Assembly (NCBI RefSeq): GCF_002214585.1
Contig: NZ_CP014862.1
Location: 1,736,001 to 1,800,000 of the forward strand
From: Thermococcus profundus
GTDB taxonomy: Archaea > Methanobacteriota_B > Thermococci > Thermococcales > Thermococcaceae
Direction of reading: 5' to 3'
Length of the DNA: 64,000 nt
Shown: piece after piece, positions 40,723 through 51,447 of the stretch
How positions within the stretch are numbered: position 1 is the stretch's first letter
Layout: each line of letters starts with the position of its first letter
Position numbers and translations under genes: made by a program
Notes under the pieces: generated by a model
Told to the model about the DNA's origin: nothing
Databases searched by the model: none
The model's input: the letters and a program-made list of their open reading frames with translations, nothing else

Positions 40723-41745
40723 CTAGGGCTGAATTCCCCGAATAACGACTAACTCGTCGAGCTCTCTGTCCTCCCTCGCCGCGTAGGGGATGTATCTCCT
40801 CTCTCGGGCCTTTGATATGAAGTCCTTAACCAGAGAAAGCTCCTCCGAAGAGTTGTTTCCGGTGTAGACGTAGTCCACAACAAGGACTAACTTTCCGGCT
40901 TTAACGACTCTATCGAGGTGTGGAAGCTTTTCATCCGTCCAGGGACTTGGTTCAAGACCGTCGTAGAAAACGTCCTCGCTCGCCCACCCAGATATAACCT
41001 TCAGAAGCCTCTCATCGTCATATTCGAGAAGCCTCTCTCCGTTCTGGGGGATTATGAGAAAGCCCTTCCCGGCCTTTGAGCGTGTGTAGTTTGCTATCTC
41101 AAGGATGAAGTCTATCATCTGCTCCGCCGTCCAATTCTCGTCGTAGCCGTTCTTCCCCCAGTACTCGAACTCGTCAACCTTGTCCAGATAAACCCCGGAG
41201 AAGCCCTGCGAGATGATTCTGTCGAGGTAGTTAAAGACGATTCTCTTCCACCGCTCATCCCAGTACTTTACCGCGTAGTTCCCCTCCCAGTCGGGGTTCT
41301 CCGGCCCTAGCCAGTCTGGTGGGTTCTCAAACCAGCTTTCATTCCAATAGAAGCGGTAATCCTCGGCCTCACCGATGCTGATGTAGCCTATCGGAACCTT
41401 CCCGGCACGTTTTATGGACTCTATTTCCTCCCTTGAGTAGGCCCCTTCATCGCTCCCATCGCGCGAATAATCAATGACGACGAGCTTGAAGCCGCTCTTC
41501 GCTATCTCCTCAGGACTGGCGTTCTGGAGCCAGTAGGCCCAGCTCGTTATGTTCAATGGGCTGTATAACTTTCCATTGTGGCTGGCGGAGATGTTTATCG
41601 TTGCCTTGGGAGTAGTTGAGGTAACCAAGTGACTGAGGGATAAGCTATCGTTGTTCTTTGGATTCTGGGAAGTGCCCTCCTCTCCGATACATCCTGATGC
41701 GATAACAAGGACTAGGAGGAGAGCAACATACCAGTGCTTGAACAT
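40723..41745 (-). CDS. GH114 / TM1410-like glycosidase lipoprotein
   Basis: The 340-aa protein has a lipoprotein signal (FKHWYVALLLVLVIASGC, lipobox ASGC with Cys19), a Ser/Thr/Asn-rich spacer, and a TIM-barrel catalytic domain with FKLVVIDYSRDG, KVPIGYISIGEAEDYRFYW and GVYLDKVDEFEYWG. Relatives cleave alpha-1,4-galactosaminides or are of unknown specificity. It acts at the cell surface. The gene is divergent from cobY and has no obvious link to cobamide metabolism. Confidence 0.82.
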   Translation of the reverse strand: MFKHWYVALLLVLVIASGCIGEEGTSQNPKNNDSLSLSHLVTSTTPKATINISASHNGKLYSPLNITSWAYWLQNASPEEIAKSGFKLVVIDYSRDGSDEGAYSREEIESIKRAGKVPIGYISIGEAEDYRFYWNESWFENPPDWLGPENPDWEGNYAVKYWDERWKRIVFNYLDRIISQGFSGVYLDKVDEFEYWGKNGYDENWTAEQMIDFILEIANYTRSKAGKGFLIIPQNGERLLEYDDERLLKVISGWASEDVFYDGLEPSPWTDEKLPHLDRVVKAGKLVLVVDYVYTGNNSSEELSLVKDFISKARERRYIPYAAREDRELDELVVIRGIQP

Positions 41746-41765
41746 AGATGTACTCCTTCCAAAGT

Positions 41766-41774
41766 CCTTTTAAC
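41766..41774 (+). promoter_or_regulatory. TATA box giving a leaderless cobY mRNA
   Basis: CCTTTTAAC is centred about 27 bases before ATG 41797. No ribosome binding site precedes that ATG, which supports leaderless translation. Confidence 0.5.
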
Positions 41775-41796
41775 GGTTTTGAGCGAAACCAGAACC

Positions 41797-42384
41797 ATGA
41801 GCTTCCCAATCGTCATCCTTGCCGGCGGAAAGTCCACGCGCATGGGTCGGGAAAAGCCCGTTCTGAAGATAGCTGGCAGAGAAATGCTCCTCTGGGTTTA
41901 CGGAGCAGCTTCACGAATTGGGGAAACTACTGTGGCCCTCTCAAAAAACACCCCGAAGACAAGGGAGCTGTGCATCCGCGAAGGGATCCCCTTCATAGAG
42001 ACGCCCAGGAAAGGCTACGTTGAGGACGTTCAGTGGCTTTTGAAGGAGTTCGGGCCTTTTGTCAGTTCCTCCGCAGATATTCCCTTTGTAACACCGAGCG
42101 ATTTCTACGCTATTGAAAAAGCGTTCGACGGCAAAACGAGCCTGACTGGGGTTTTACCCCTTGAAAAGGTTCCAAAGGACTTCAATCCCCTCGTTTACAA
42201 AGGTTATGCAATAGTGGGTCTCAACGCGGTGGGCTTTGAGGGTGAGAGGTTTTTCGAGCTTGAGAACCCGCTTTTGGCCTTGAACGTGAACACGCCGGAG
42301 GATTTAAAGCTCGCGGGGAGGATAGCTGGGCTGATGAAGCCTAAAAACACTCGGAAATCTAGAAGGAGTTTGGAGAAAAATTAA
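41797..42384 (+). CDS. cobY: CobY, GTP:adenosylcobinamide-phosphate guanylyltransferase
   Basis: The 195-aa product begins MSFPIVILAGGKSTRMGREK, the nucleotidyltransferase signature, with SSADIPFVTPSDFYAI and LNVNTPEDLKLA. CobY is the archaeal substitute for bacterial CobU and activates cobinamide phosphate with GTP. The longer upstream frame is rejected since it would begin before the promoter. The C-terminus is basic (KPKNTRKSRRSLEKN). Confidence 0.9.
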   Translation: MSFPIVILAGGKSTRMGREKPVLKIAGREMLLWVYGAASRIGETTVALSKNTPKTRELCIREGIPFIETPRKGYVEDVQWLLKEFGPFVSSSADIPFVTPSDFYAIEKAFDGKTSLTGVLPLEKVPKDFNPLVYKGYAIVGLNAVGFEGERFFELENPLLALNVNTPEDLKLAGRIAGLMKPKNTRKSRRSLEKN

Positions 42385-42425
42385 ACATCTAAAGAGGCCC
42401 AAAAAAAGAAATTGGTGGGGAAAGT

Positions 42426-45400
42426 TCACTTTCTTCTCCTTAGAATCGCTGGCAACAGCGCTAATACCAGAAGTCCTGCGGGGCCACAGATACCCCCACT
42501 CCCAGTATTTGAGGTACTGGACGACGAAGAAGGAGTAGTGGTGGTTGTGGTTGTCGTTGTAGTAGATGTAGCGGTAGTCGTTGTCGTGGTTGTTGTCGTT
42601 TCCACAGGGCTTAATGTCGGGTTTAGAGATACAGTTTCATCGGCAGATATGATAATTACTGTCCTGTAATCCTTGTACTCATCTTTGACGAGTTTAACCT
42701 CGTAAGTTCCTGGCTGAAGAGTCAAATTCAACGGCGTCAAGCCCTCATAAGTCCCGTTAATGTAAACCTCAGCACCAGCCGGAATGGAGATAATCGTTAG
42801 GGTGGCAGGTTTTGGAGTCAGGGTCGCATTTATAACAGTGCTCTTTCCAGGCTCAATCGTTACGTTCATGAAGTACTCTTCATAATCCTCCTTCACAATC
42901 CTAACCTCATGCCGACCAGTTGAGAGCCGGCATTCAACAACCGGAGTCTTGCCAACCAGTGATCCATCAACGTACACTTCAGCATCAGAGGGAATCGAAT
43001 AAACAGTCAAGTAGCCAAACCTTGGGGTTAACGAGACGTTCAAAGTCCGCTCTTCACCAGGTTCGAGAGTTACTGTAAAAGTGTAGTTCTCGTAATCCTC
43101 CTTGACGAGTCTAACCTCATAAGTTCCCGGCTGAAGGGTTAAATTCAACGGCGTCACGCCCTCATAAGTCCCGTTGATGTAGACTTTTGCTCCACTCGGA
43201 TCAGAGTTTATAGCCAAAACTGCGGGTTTAGGCGTTAACGTAACATTCACCACAGTGGTCTCTCCAGGCTCAATCGTTACGTTCTTGAAGTACTCCTCAT
43301 AATCCTCCTTCACAATCCTAACCTCATGCCGACCAGTTAAGAGCTTGTAGTCCCTAATTGGAGTCCTGTCAACCAACGATCCATCAACGTACACTTCAGC
43401 ACCGGAGGGTGTAGAGTAAACCGTCAAGTAACCAAACCTTGGGGTCAATGAGACGTTCAAAGTCCTCTCTTCACCAGGTTCAAGAGTTACTGTGATACTG
43501 TAATCCTCGTAATCCTCTTTGAGGAGCCTAACCTCGTAAGTTCCTGGCTGAAGGGTTAAATTCAACGGTGTCAAGCCCTCATAAGTCCCGTTGATGTAGG
43601 CTTTCGCTCCGCTTGGATCAGAGTTTATAGTCAAAACTGCAGGCTTAGGCGTTAACGTAACATTCACCACAGTGGTCTCCCCAGGCTCGATCGTTACGTT
43701 CTTGGAGTACTCCTCATAATTCTCCTTCATAATCCTGACCTCATGCCGACCAGTTAAGAGCCGGTATTCAACAACCGGAGTCTTGCCAATCAATGATCCA
43801 TCAACGTACACTTCAGCATCAGAGGGAACTGAATAAACCGTCAAGTAACCAAACCTCGGAGTCAATGAGACATTCAAAGTCTTCTCCTCTCCAGGCTCGA
43901 GAGTCACCACACTAGTGTAATCCTCGTAATCCTTTTTGACGAGTTTAACTTCATAAGTCCCCGGCTGAAGAGTCAAATTCAACGGTGTCACGCCCTCATA
44001 AGTCCCGTTGATGTAAACTTTTGCCCCACTCGGGTCAGAATTTATTACCAGAACCGCGGGTTTAGGCGTTAACGTAACATTCACCACAGTGGTCTCTCCA
44101 GGCTCGATCGTCACATTCACGAAGTACTCCTCATAATCCTCCTTCACAATCCTGACCTCATGCCGACCCGTCGAGAGCTTGTATCCCACAACAGGGGTCC
44201 TGCCAATCAATGATCCGTCAACATACACTTCAGCATCAGAGGGAACTGAATAAACAGTCAAGTAACCAAACCTTGGGGTCAATGAGACGTTCAAAGTCCT
44301 CTCTTCACCAGGTTCAAGAGTCACCACACTAGTGTAGTTCTCGTAATCCTCCTTGACGAGTTTAACTTCATAAGTTCCTGGCTGAAGAGTCAAATTCAAC
44401 GGTGTCACACCCTCATAGCTCCCATTGATGTAGACTTTTGCTCCACTCGGATCAGAGTTTATAGCCAAAACTGCGGGTTTAGGCGTTAACGTAACATTCA
44501 CCACAGTGGTCTCTCCAGGCTCAATCGTTACGTTCTTGAAGTACTCCTCATAATCCTCCTTCACAATCCTAACCTCATGCCGACCCGTTGAAAGTTTGTA
44601 TCCTACAACAGGGCTCCTGCCAACCAACGATCCGTCAACATACACTCCAGCGCCGGCTGGTGTAGAGTAAACCGTCAAGTAACCAAACCTTGGGGTTAAC
44701 GAGACGCTTAAAGTCCGCTCTTCACCAGGTTCGAGAGTTACTGTAAAAGTGTAGTTCTCGTAATCCTTTTTGACGAGTTTAACTTCGTAAGTCCCCGGCT
44801 GAAGAGTCAAATTCAACGGTGTAACACCCTTGTAGGTTCCATTAATGTAGACTTTCGCTCCGCTTGGATCAGAATTTATTGCCAAGAGTGCAGGCTTAGG
44901 AGTTAACGTAACATTCACCACAGTGATTTCTCCAGGCTCAATCGTTACGTTCATGAAGTACTCTTCATAATCCTCCTTCACAATCCTAACCTCATGCCGA
45001 CCAGTTAAGAGCTTGTAGTCCCTAATTGGAGTCTTGCCAATCAATGATCCATCAACGTACACTTCAGCGCCGGAGGGTGTAGAGTAAACCGTCAAGTACC
45101 CAAACCTCGGAGTCAATGAGACGCTTAAAGTTCGCTCTTCACCAGGTTCAAGAGTTACTGTGATACTGTAATCCTCGTAATCCTCTTTGACGAGTTTAAC
45201 TTCATAAGTTCCCGGCCGGAGAGTCAAATTCAACGGTGTTACACCCTCATAAGTCCCGTTGATGTAGGCTTTCGCTCCGCTTGGATCAGAGTTTATAGTC
45301 AAAACTGCAGGCTTAGGAGTTAACGTAACATTCACCACAGTGGTCTCCCCAGGCTCAATCGTCACATTCACGAAGTACTCTTCATAATCCTCCTTCACAA

Positions 45401-48400
45401 TCCTAACCTCATGCCGACCAGTTGAGAGCCGGTATTCAACAACCGGAGTCCTGCCAACCAACGATCCATCAACGTACACTTCAGCGCCGGAGGGTGTAGA
45501 ATAAACCGTCAAGTAGCCAAACCTCGGAGTCAATGAGACGTTCAAAGTCTTCTCCTCCCCAGGCTCGAGAGTCACCACACTAGTGTAGTTCTCGTAATCC
45601 TTTTTGACGAGTTTAACTTCATAAGTCCCCGGCCGGAGAGTCAAGTCCAACGGTGTCAAGCCCTCATAAGTCCCGTTAATGTAGACTTTCGCCCCGCTTG
45701 GATCAGAATTTATTGCCAAGACTGCAGGCTTAGGCGTTAACGTAACATTCACCACAGTGATTTCCCCAGGCTCGATCGTCACGTTCTTGAAGTACTCCTC
45801 ATAATCCTCCTTCACAATCCTGACCCCATGCCGACCCGTCGAGAGCTTGTATCCCACAACAGGGGTCCTGCCAACCAACGATCCATCAACATACACTTCA
45901 GCGCCGGCTGGTGTAGAGTAAACCGTCAAGTAACCAAACCTTGGAGTTAATGAGACGTTCAAAGTCCTCTCTTCACCAGGTTCAAGAGTCACCACACTAG
46001 TGTAATCCTCGTAATCCTCTTTGAGGAGCCTAACCTCGTAAGTTCCTGGCTGAAGAGTCAAGTCCAACGGTGTCACGCCCTCATAGCTCCCATTGATGTA
46101 GACTTTCGCCCCACTCGGGTCAGAGTTTATAGTCAAAACTGCAGGCTCAGGTGTTAGTCTAACCATTACTATAGTCGTCAGGCCTGGCCCTATTTCTATT
46201 GTCGTGACGTACTCTTTGTAACCTTCCTTAACGAGCTTTAACTGGTGCCTGCCGGTGGGAAGTTTGTAGTTCTGCAGTGGTGTCGTGCCGATCAGCGACC
46301 CGTTAATGTAAACTTTAGCCCCCGTGGGATTCGTGTCGACCTTGAGATAACCAACCGCCAAGACTAAGTCAGCGGAGATAACCCTGTCCTCCCCAGGGTT
46401 GAGGGTGACGGTTGTAGTGTAGTTCCGGTAGTCCTCCTTCACCAGCAGGACTTCGTAAGTTCCAGGAGCTAGAACCAGCGTTGTGGGCGTCACTCCTCTG
46501 TATGTCCCGTTAATGTAAATCTCAGCTCTGGTTGGGTCTGACGTGATGGTGAGTCTTGCGGGCTTTTCGTATTCTGATGGACTGGAAACGAGCGGGTATT
46601 TGTCAGTGTTGTTGGCGTTGATACTGTAAGGAGATTCTCCAATTCCGTCCCCATTAGAATCGGATCCAGTGTAATCGCTCCAGTAGTTGCCGAGATAGCT
46701 GATGAAGACTTTCCCATGGTAGGCGTACTCTATCTGCTCCTCGGAGTACCAGCGATTGACGCTTGAACCATCAGAGTAAACGTTCTGAGAACCGTTGAGA
46801 TAGTTGAGGTATATGACGTTGTCGTTTGAAAGGTCTAGATAAATCCCGTACTTGGAGCTTTTGCTTATTATATTGCCAGTTACAGTGTTGTTGCTGGAAT
46901 ACCGAAGGACTATTCCGTATCCGTTGTTGCGTATAGTGTTGTCGGTTATAGTGTTGTTATTTGAGGCGGAGATGTAAACTGCATTATTGTTGCCCTTAAA
47001 AATATCCTGGGAGATGGTGTTATTATCTGAGAAGTCGAGTTCAATTCCCACGTAGTTGTTGGTCAGGTTGCTGTTTGTGATTACCGTGTTGTCGGTATCG
47101 ACAAGCAATATGCCCGGATTGGTCCCGGTGATGGTTACCCCCACAATTTGGATGTCGGTTGAATTTACGATGACCAGCTGACCCAGCTCACCTTCTATGA
47201 CTTCCTCAGAAGCCCCCTCTATATAAACTAAGGGTTTGCCATTAACGATATTGTTCACCACGGTGCTGTGATATGAACTCCATACAGACACACCGCCACC
47301 CGTTAGTATGTTGTCCCGGATGATGGTGTTTAAGGATTGGTTGATCATGATTCCATTGCCACTTTTGTTGGTATTTATAACGCTGTTAATGATGGCATTA
47401 TCGTGTGAGGAGGTTACGTAAACTCCAGATGAGAAATTGCTTATCTTCAAGTCTCTAACGGTAACGTTGCTAACATTGCTCACATAGACACCATACCCGC
47501 TTCCAGTCCCATTCACCCAGCGCCATGAGCCGTAAAAGGTCACGTTATCGGCCTGAATTTCTATCGCGTTTCCGCTAACACCGACAAAATCAGAGCCGAG
47601 AACGTAGCAACCAGACACAGTTATGGTTACCGGGATACTATCGACCACCTGGCACGACAAGATTCTGTAAGAAGCGGGTGAATCCACCAGCGGGTATCCA
47701 TCGACGTTGCTGCTGTCAATGGTATAAGGTGAGTCCCAAACGCCATCGCCGTTGCTATCGGAGCCTGTGTAATCGCTCCAGTAGTTCCCAAGGTAGCTGG
47801 CAAAGACTCTCCCCTTATACTGATAGGGAATCTTCTCCAGAGAATACCACCTGTTGACACCAGAACCGTCAGAGTAAACATTACGAGTGTTGTCTAGGTA
47901 ATTCAAGTAGAGAACATTGCCCTGGGACGAGTATATAACTCTAATTCCATAGTAATTGCCGACCAGCATGTTGTTAAACACTTTGTTGTCATTGCTTGAG
48001 TCATAAAGATCAACTCCATAATTGCCGTTGGTTATTACATTGTTGGCGATAGTATTGTCGTCGCTTGAATCCCACACTGCAACGCCCCACACGTTACCAT
48101 CCATGGTATTACCGGTTATTGTGTTGTTGTTGCTGTCGTCATTGAGCCAAACCCCGGAATCACCGTTGTTGTTCAGTGTATTGTTAATAATAAAGGTATG
48201 ATCGGAGTGTCCCAAGTAGACACCATCCCAGGAATTACCACTCAGATTGTTGCCAGTGATCGTGGTGTTGCTCGAGTAGTACAGATATACTGAGGAACCC
48301 CCATTGTTTAGTATTGTGCTGTTAGTGATCGTGGTGTTAGAAGCATAGGATAGATAAACACCCTTAGAAAACGAGCTTATTTTCAGATTTCTCAGCGTTA

Positions 48401-48683
48401 CGTTCCGAACGTTTTGAACGTAAACACCGTACCCGTTTCCGGTTCCGTTTATCCAATGTCCTCCACCGTCAAGAACCACGTTATCAGCCTGGATTGTCAA
48501 TGCGGTGTCGCTAATGCCCGTAAAATCCGAGCCGAGAACGTAGCAACCAGACACAGTTATGGTGTACGGGAGACTGTCAATCGTGGTGCACCCATCTACA
48601 GGAACCGAGCTGACAAATCCTTTCGGGACTGTACTTCCAAGCAGTACTAACACCAGAATTACCAGCGGGACACCTTTCCTCAA
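42426..48683 (-). CDS. Giant surface protein: two beta-helix modules, 19 PEGA repeats, CGP-CTERM anchor
   Basis: The 2085-aa product starts at TTG 48683 after GGTGGTG: signal peptide (RKGVPLVILVLVLLGSTVP); two tandem right-handed beta-helix modules of the NosD type (about 30-340 and 341-700), each ending LGNYWSDYTGSDSNGDG; then 19 PEGA domains of about 70 residues (motifs SDPSGAKVYINGTYEGVTPL and STPSGAEVYVDGSLVGRTPV); a Thr/Ser-rich linker; and the Thermococcales CGP-CTERM signal (CGPAGLLVLALLP, then RRRK). CGP-CTERM proteins are processed and held at the cell surface. PEGA modules alternate in two types, A and B. Function is probably adhesion or polysaccharide contact, inferred from domains. 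Confidence 0.93.
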   Translation of the reverse strand: MRKGVPLVILVLVLLGSTVPKGFVSSVPVDGCTTIDSLPYTITVSGCYVLGSDFTGISDTALTIQADNVVLDGGGHWINGTGNGYGVYVQNVRNVTLRNLKISSFSKGVYLSYASNTTITNSTILNNGGSSVYLYYSSNTTITGNNLSGNSWDGVYLGHSDHTFIINNTLNNNGDSGVWLNDDSNNNTITGNTMDGNVWGVAVWDSSDDNTIANNVITNGNYGVDLYDSSNDNKVFNNMLVGNYYGIRVIYSSQGNVLYLNYLDNTRNVYSDGSGVNRWYSLEKIPYQYKGRVFASYLGNYWSDYTGSDSNGDGVWDSPYTIDSSNVDGYPLVDSPASYRILSCQVVDSIPVTITVSGCYVLGSDFVGVSGNAIEIQADNVTFYGSWRWVNGTGSGYGVYVSNVSNVTVRDLKISNFSSGVYVTSSHDNAIINSVINTNKSGNGIMINQSLNTIIRDNILTGGGVSVWSSYHSTVVNNIVNGKPLVYIEGASEEVIEGELGQLVIVNSTDIQIVGVTITGTNPGILLVDTDNTVITNSNLTNNYVGIELDFSDNNTISQDIFKGNNNAVYISASNNNTITDNTIRNNGYGIVLRYSSNNTVTGNIISKSSKYGIYLDLSNDNVIYLNYLNGSQNVYSDGSSVNRWYSEEQIEYAYHGKVFISYLGNYWSDYTGSDSNGDGIGESPYSINANNTDKYPLVSSPSEYEKPARLTITSDPTRAEIYINGTYRGVTPTTLVLAPGTYEVLLVKEDYRNYTTTVTLNPGEDRVISADLVLAVGYLKVDTNPTGAKVYINGSLIGTTPLQNYKLPTGRHQLKLVKEGYKEYVTTIEIGPGLTTIVMVRLTPEPAVLTINSDPSGAKVYINGSYEGVTPLDLTLQPGTYEVRLLKEDYEDYTSVVTLEPGEERTLNVSLTPRFGYLTVYSTPAGAEVYVDGSLVGRTPVVGYKLSTGRHGVRIVKEDYEEYFKNVTIEPGEITVVNVTLTPKPAVLAINSDPSGAKVYINGTYEGLTPLDLTLRPGTYEVKLVKKDYENYTSVVTLEPGEEKTLNVSLTPRFGYLTVYSTPSGAEVYVDGSLVGRTPVVEYRLSTGRHEVRIVKEDYEEYFVNVTIEPGETTVVNVTLTPKPAVLTINSDPSGAKAYINGTYEGVTPLNLTLRPGTYEVKLVKEDYEDYSITVTLEPGEERTLSVSLTPRFGYLTVYSTPSGAEVYVDGSLIGKTPIRDYKLLTGRHEVRIVKEDYEEYFMNVTIEPGEITVVNVTLTPKPALLAINSDPSGAKVYINGTYKGVTPLNLTLQPGTYEVKLVKKDYENYTFTVTLEPGEERTLSVSLTPRFGYLTVYSTPAGAGVYVDGSLVGRSPVVGYKLSTGRHEVRIVKEDYEEYFKNVTIEPGETTVVNVTLTPKPAVLAINSDPSGAKVYINGSYEGVTPLNLTLQPGTYEVKLVKEDYENYTSVVTLEPGEERTLNVSLTPRFGYLTVYSVPSDAEVYVDGSLIGRTPVVGYKLSTGRHEVRIVKEDYEEYFVNVTIEPGETTVVNVTLTPKPAVLVINSDPSGAKVYINGTYEGVTPLNLTLQPGTYEVKLVKKDYEDYTSVVTLEPGEEKTLNVSLTPRFGYLTVYSVPSDAEVYVDGSLIGKTPVVEYRLLTGRHEVRIMKENYEEYSKNVTIEPGETTVVNVTLTPKPAVLTINSDPSGAKAYINGTYEGLTPLNLTLQPGTYEVRLLKEDYEDYSITVTLEPGEERTLNVSLTPRFGYLTVYSTPSGAEVYVDGSLVDRTPIRDYKLLTGRHEVRIVKEDYEEYFKNVTIEPGETTVVNVTLTPKPAVLAINSDPSGAKVYINGTYEGVTPLNLTLQPGTYEVRLVKEDYENYTFTVTLEPGEERTLNVSLTPRFGYLTVYSIPSDAEVYVDGSLVGKTPVVECRLSTGRHEVRIVKEDYEEYFMNVTIEPGKSTVINATLTPKPATLTIISIPAGAEVYINGTYEGLTPLNLTLQPGTYEVKLVKDEYKDYRTVIIISADETVSLNPTLSPVETTTTTTTTTATSTTTTTTTTTTPSSSSSTSNTGSGGICGPAGLLVLALLPAILRRRK
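42785..46145 (-). repeat. Eight tandem 420-bp units encoding A/B PEGA pairs
   Basis: A unit of 420 bp (140 codons, one A-type plus one B-type PEGA domain) recurs about eight times; for example the run CCTCATGCCGACC recurs at about 42.9, 43.3, 43.7, 44.2 and 44.6 kb. Third-position identity is very high between units, so they duplicated recently or are homogenised by recombination. The two PEGA domains at the N-terminal side and the last one are more diverged. Confidence 0.85.
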
Positions 48684-48918
48684 ATGAACACCACCATATG
48701 CTAAAGAGGTAGAGATATATTTAAAGATTGTTACCTAGAAATATCTAATTAAAAATGAACAAAATTAGAACATAATTATGACAAAAACCTATGAATGGGT
48801 GATAAGACCAAGAAATTCCAGGATAACGGATATATTCACAAATGGACCAAACTCGTTGCAGATTATCCAAGAAGATTATAATGGAGAGTGAATTTTCCAA
48901 AATCACGTCTGTGGGCAA
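48684..48918. other. AT-rich intergenic region between the PEGA protein gene and cobQ
   Basis: This 235-base stretch holds the promoter of the giant surface protein gene: the minus strand reads CTTTAAATATAT at 48715-48726, about 35 bases before TTG 48683. Nothing else recognisable was found; the sequence from 48740 to 48900 has stops in all frames within short distances. Confidence 0.5.
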
Positions 48919-50370
48919 CTAAAACCCCAGCCTCTCCACTATGTACTCAACATCAACGCTCTCCTCCACAACCCTGGAAAACCCCTCTATCTCCTTCTCA
49001 ATGCTCCACTCTTTGACCCTCATGGGCTCAAGGCCCTTCTCTGTCCTCAGCATGTTGAGAAAGCGCTCAGTGAAGATGAAGTTGTGGAAGATGCCGTGGA
49101 GGTAAGTGCCGAAGGTCCTCTCGCCTATTGCCCCCTCTGGCTCGAAGGCTTTGGCCCCGTTTACCGATGTTATCACTGAGAAAGGTTTATCGCTTGTGGA
49201 GCGGCCCATCCTTATCTCGTAGCCCTCAACCATCATTCCCCTTGCCGGCTCCCACAGCAACTCAGCCTTCAGGTGGTTGGTTCTCTTTTCCCTGGTAAAG
49301 ACGGTTTTAGCTGGGAGAATACCAATGCCCCTGACTCTGCCCCTCCCAGATTCAACCTCGTCAATAATCTCCTTTCCTAGCATCTGGAAGCCGCCGCAGA
49401 TTCCAACAACGAAAGAGCCCTCGCGGTGGGCCTCGATTATCGCATCCTCAATGCCGTTCTCCCTCATCCAGAGCAGGTCCTCAACAGTATTCTTGCTTCC
49501 TGGGACTATTATGAGGTCGCCCTCTATTTCCTCCGCCCTCGTTACGTAGTCCACGCCGTTCGCCCACTGGAGAGGCTCAAAGTCCGTGAAGTTGCTTATG
49601 TGGGGAAGCTTGATTATCTGGATGTGGAGATCACCCTTAACCTTCGGGAACTCGGTGAGGGAATCTTCCTCAGGCAGGCGGTGGTCAACGTAGGAAACTA
49701 CACCCAACACGGGCTTTCCGTAGCGCTTTTCAAGGAACTCAAAGCCGGGCTTCAGCAGGGAAGGATCGCCGCGGAACTTGTTGAAGACGAAGCCCATGAC
49801 AAGGTTCCGCTCCTCCTCGCTCAGAAGTTCCATAGTTCCGACTATTTGAGCAAAGCTCCCGCCCCTGTCTATGTCGGCCACCAGAATTACCGGAGCGTTA
49901 ACAGCTTTTGCCACGCGCATGTTGGCTATGTCGTAGTCCTTGAGGTTTATCTCTACTGGAGAACCTGCCCCTTCGATTATAACAAGGTCGTGCTCCCTTA
50001 TCAGCTCCTTCAAAACTCCAATGGCCTTCTCAAAAAGCTCCTCCTTCTTTGAGAGCATGTAATCTCTAGCCGAGACGCTCCCAATCGGCTTTCCCATGAA
50101 GACGACCTGGCTTCTCATATTGCCCTCTGGCTTGAGGAGGATGGGGTTGAACTTCACGCTCGGCTTTTTCTTACAGGCGAGAGCCTGAAGGTACTGCGCT
50201 CTGCTTATCTCGCCCCCTTCGATGCTTGGAGCCGAGTTGAGGCTCATGTTCTGGCTCTTGAAGGGAACGACGTCATATCCCAAGTTCGTGAATATCCTGC
50301 AGAGGGCCGCAACGAGGAGGGACTTCCCGGCACCGGACATAGTCCCCTGAACCATCAAGGCTTTCCCCAT
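48919..50370 (-). CDS. cobQ: CobQ/CbiP, cobyric acid synthase
   Basis: The 483-aa enzyme has an N-terminal ATPase domain ([60 protein letters not shown]) and a C-terminal class I glutamine amidotransferase domain ([26 protein letters not shown] with the catalytic Cys, YLHGIF with the His). It amidates four side chains of adenosylcobyrinic diamide. ATG 50370 follows GGTGGG; the longer frame is rejected. It is divergent from cobT. Confidence 0.94.
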   Translation of the reverse strand: MGKALMVQGTMSGAGKSLLVAALCRIFTNLGYDVVPFKSQNMSLNSAPSIEGGEISRAQYLQALACKKKPSVKFNPILLKPEGNMRSQVVFMGKPIGSVSARDYMLSKKEELFEKAIGVLKELIREHDLVIIEGAGSPVEINLKDYDIANMRVAKAVNAPVILVADIDRGGSFAQIVGTMELLSEEERNLVMGFVFNKFRGDPSLLKPGFEFLEKRYGKPVLGVVSYVDHRLPEEDSLTEFPKVKGDLHIQIIKLPHISNFTDFEPLQWANGVDYVTRAEEIEGDLIIVPGSKNTVEDLLWMRENGIEDAIIEAHREGSFVVGICGGFQMLGKEIIDEVESGRGRVRGIGILPAKTVFTREKRTNHLKAELLWEPARGMMVEGYEIRMGRSTSDKPFSVITSVNGAKAFEPEGAIGERTFGTYLHGIFHNFIFTERFLNMLRTEKGLEPMRVKEWSIEKEIEGFSRVVEESVDVEYIVERLGF

Positions 50371-50425
50371 GTTCCCACCGTTCCCAATCCGCCGAAGGAC
50401 ATATAAAGTCTTGGATAAAAAGTCC

Positions 50426-51439
50426 ATGGTGGTTGAAGTGAAGAGCCTCTTCGCTCTAGTGTTAGGAAACACTGAGATAAGTCTGATCCCCGGAATAAGT
50501 GCCGCCGGAGCAACTCCAGAGCTTACGAAGCTTACTCCGCCGGCTGACGCCGAATACCTCTTCTATGAGAAGCCAAGGATAATAGATGCCATTCCAGTAA
50601 CCCCCGAAGGTCATCCAACGCCGGCCATAATTACCAAGGCCGCGAGGGAGCTTGCGAACTTTCCGATACTCGTGGTCAGGGGCGGAACTTATCTCGCTCC
50701 CCTAGTCCCTCACGTCCACATAAGCTCCGCGGTGGGGAGGGACTTCAGGAAAGGGCCTGCCCTTCCGGAGTTCGGGGAGATCATCAGGATGGCAAAGATC
50801 CTCGGTGAGGAGCTGAACAAGACGGAGGTAGAGGAGCTGGTTATAGGAGAATCGACCCCCGGCGGAACAACAACAGCTCAGGCCGTCCTCTGGGCTATAG
50901 GCTATGAAGCGAGAACAAGCTCGGCATCACCCGAAAACCCACAGAGCCTCAAGGAGGAGGCAATTAACGAAGGCTTTAGGAGGGTGGGGATTGAGAAGGG
51001 CCAGCTAAGGGGCAACCCTCTGGAAGCTCTAAGGCAGTTTGGCGATCCGATGATGGCGGCCGTTGTGGGCTTGGCACTCGGTTTCAGGAAAAACATCGTC
51101 TTGGCTGGAGGAACGCAGATGCTCGCTGTATCGGCCCTCCTCAAAGCCCTCGGTGAAGATCTGAGCCGGTTCATGATAGCCACTACAAAGTGGGTGGTCA
51201 AAGATAAGAGCGCCACCTTCCTCGATACTGCTAAGGAAATCGGTATAATCACCTACGCGGCCGACCTCGACTTCTCGAAGAGCGAGTTTAAAGGATTGAG
51301 GGACTACGAGAACGGCTACGTCAAGGAAGGCGTTGGAGCAGGGGGAGCCACCTGGCTCGCCGTTAAGGCCGGCTTCTCGCCCGAGGAGGTCTCGGCGAAG
51401 GTTGAGGAGCTTTACAGGAGGCTCATGGGGATGAAGTGA
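50426..51439 (+). CDS. CobT-like nicotinate-nucleotide phosphoribosyltransferase (UPF0284 type)
   Basis: The 337-aa protein belongs to the archaeal CobT-related family: [56 protein letters not shown] and [18 protein letters not shown]. It activates the lower-ligand base to alpha-ribazole phosphate. A TATA box ACATATAAAG (50399-50408) puts transcription start near ATG 50426, so translation is probably leaderless; GTG 50438 after GGTGGTTGA is an alternative start. Confidence 0.85.
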   Translation: MVVEVKSLFALVLGNTEISLIPGISAAGATPELTKLTPPADAEYLFYEKPRIIDAIPVTPEGHPTPAIITKAARELANFPILVVRGGTYLAPLVPHVHISSAVGRDFRKGPALPEFGEIIRMAKILGEELNKTEVEELVIGESTPGGTTTAQAVLWAIGYEARTSSASPENPQSLKEEAINEGFRRVGIEKGQLRGNPLEALRQFGDPMMAAVVGLALGFRKNIVLAGGTQMLAVSALLKALGEDLSRFMIATTKWVVKDKSATFLDTAKEIGIITYAADLDFSKSEFKGLRDYENGYVKEGVGAGGATWLAVKAGFSPEEVSAKVEELYRRLMGMK

Positions 51440-51447
51440 ACGCCTTC

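Noticed and set aside
40723-42384. GH114-like lipoprotein as a cobamide pathway member
   Set aside because: It only neighbours cobS and cobY; the domain is a surface glycosidase and is transcribed from its own strand.
42785-46145. CRISPR-like regular repetition
   Set aside because: The 420-bp period is in frame, has no spacers and encodes PEGA domains.
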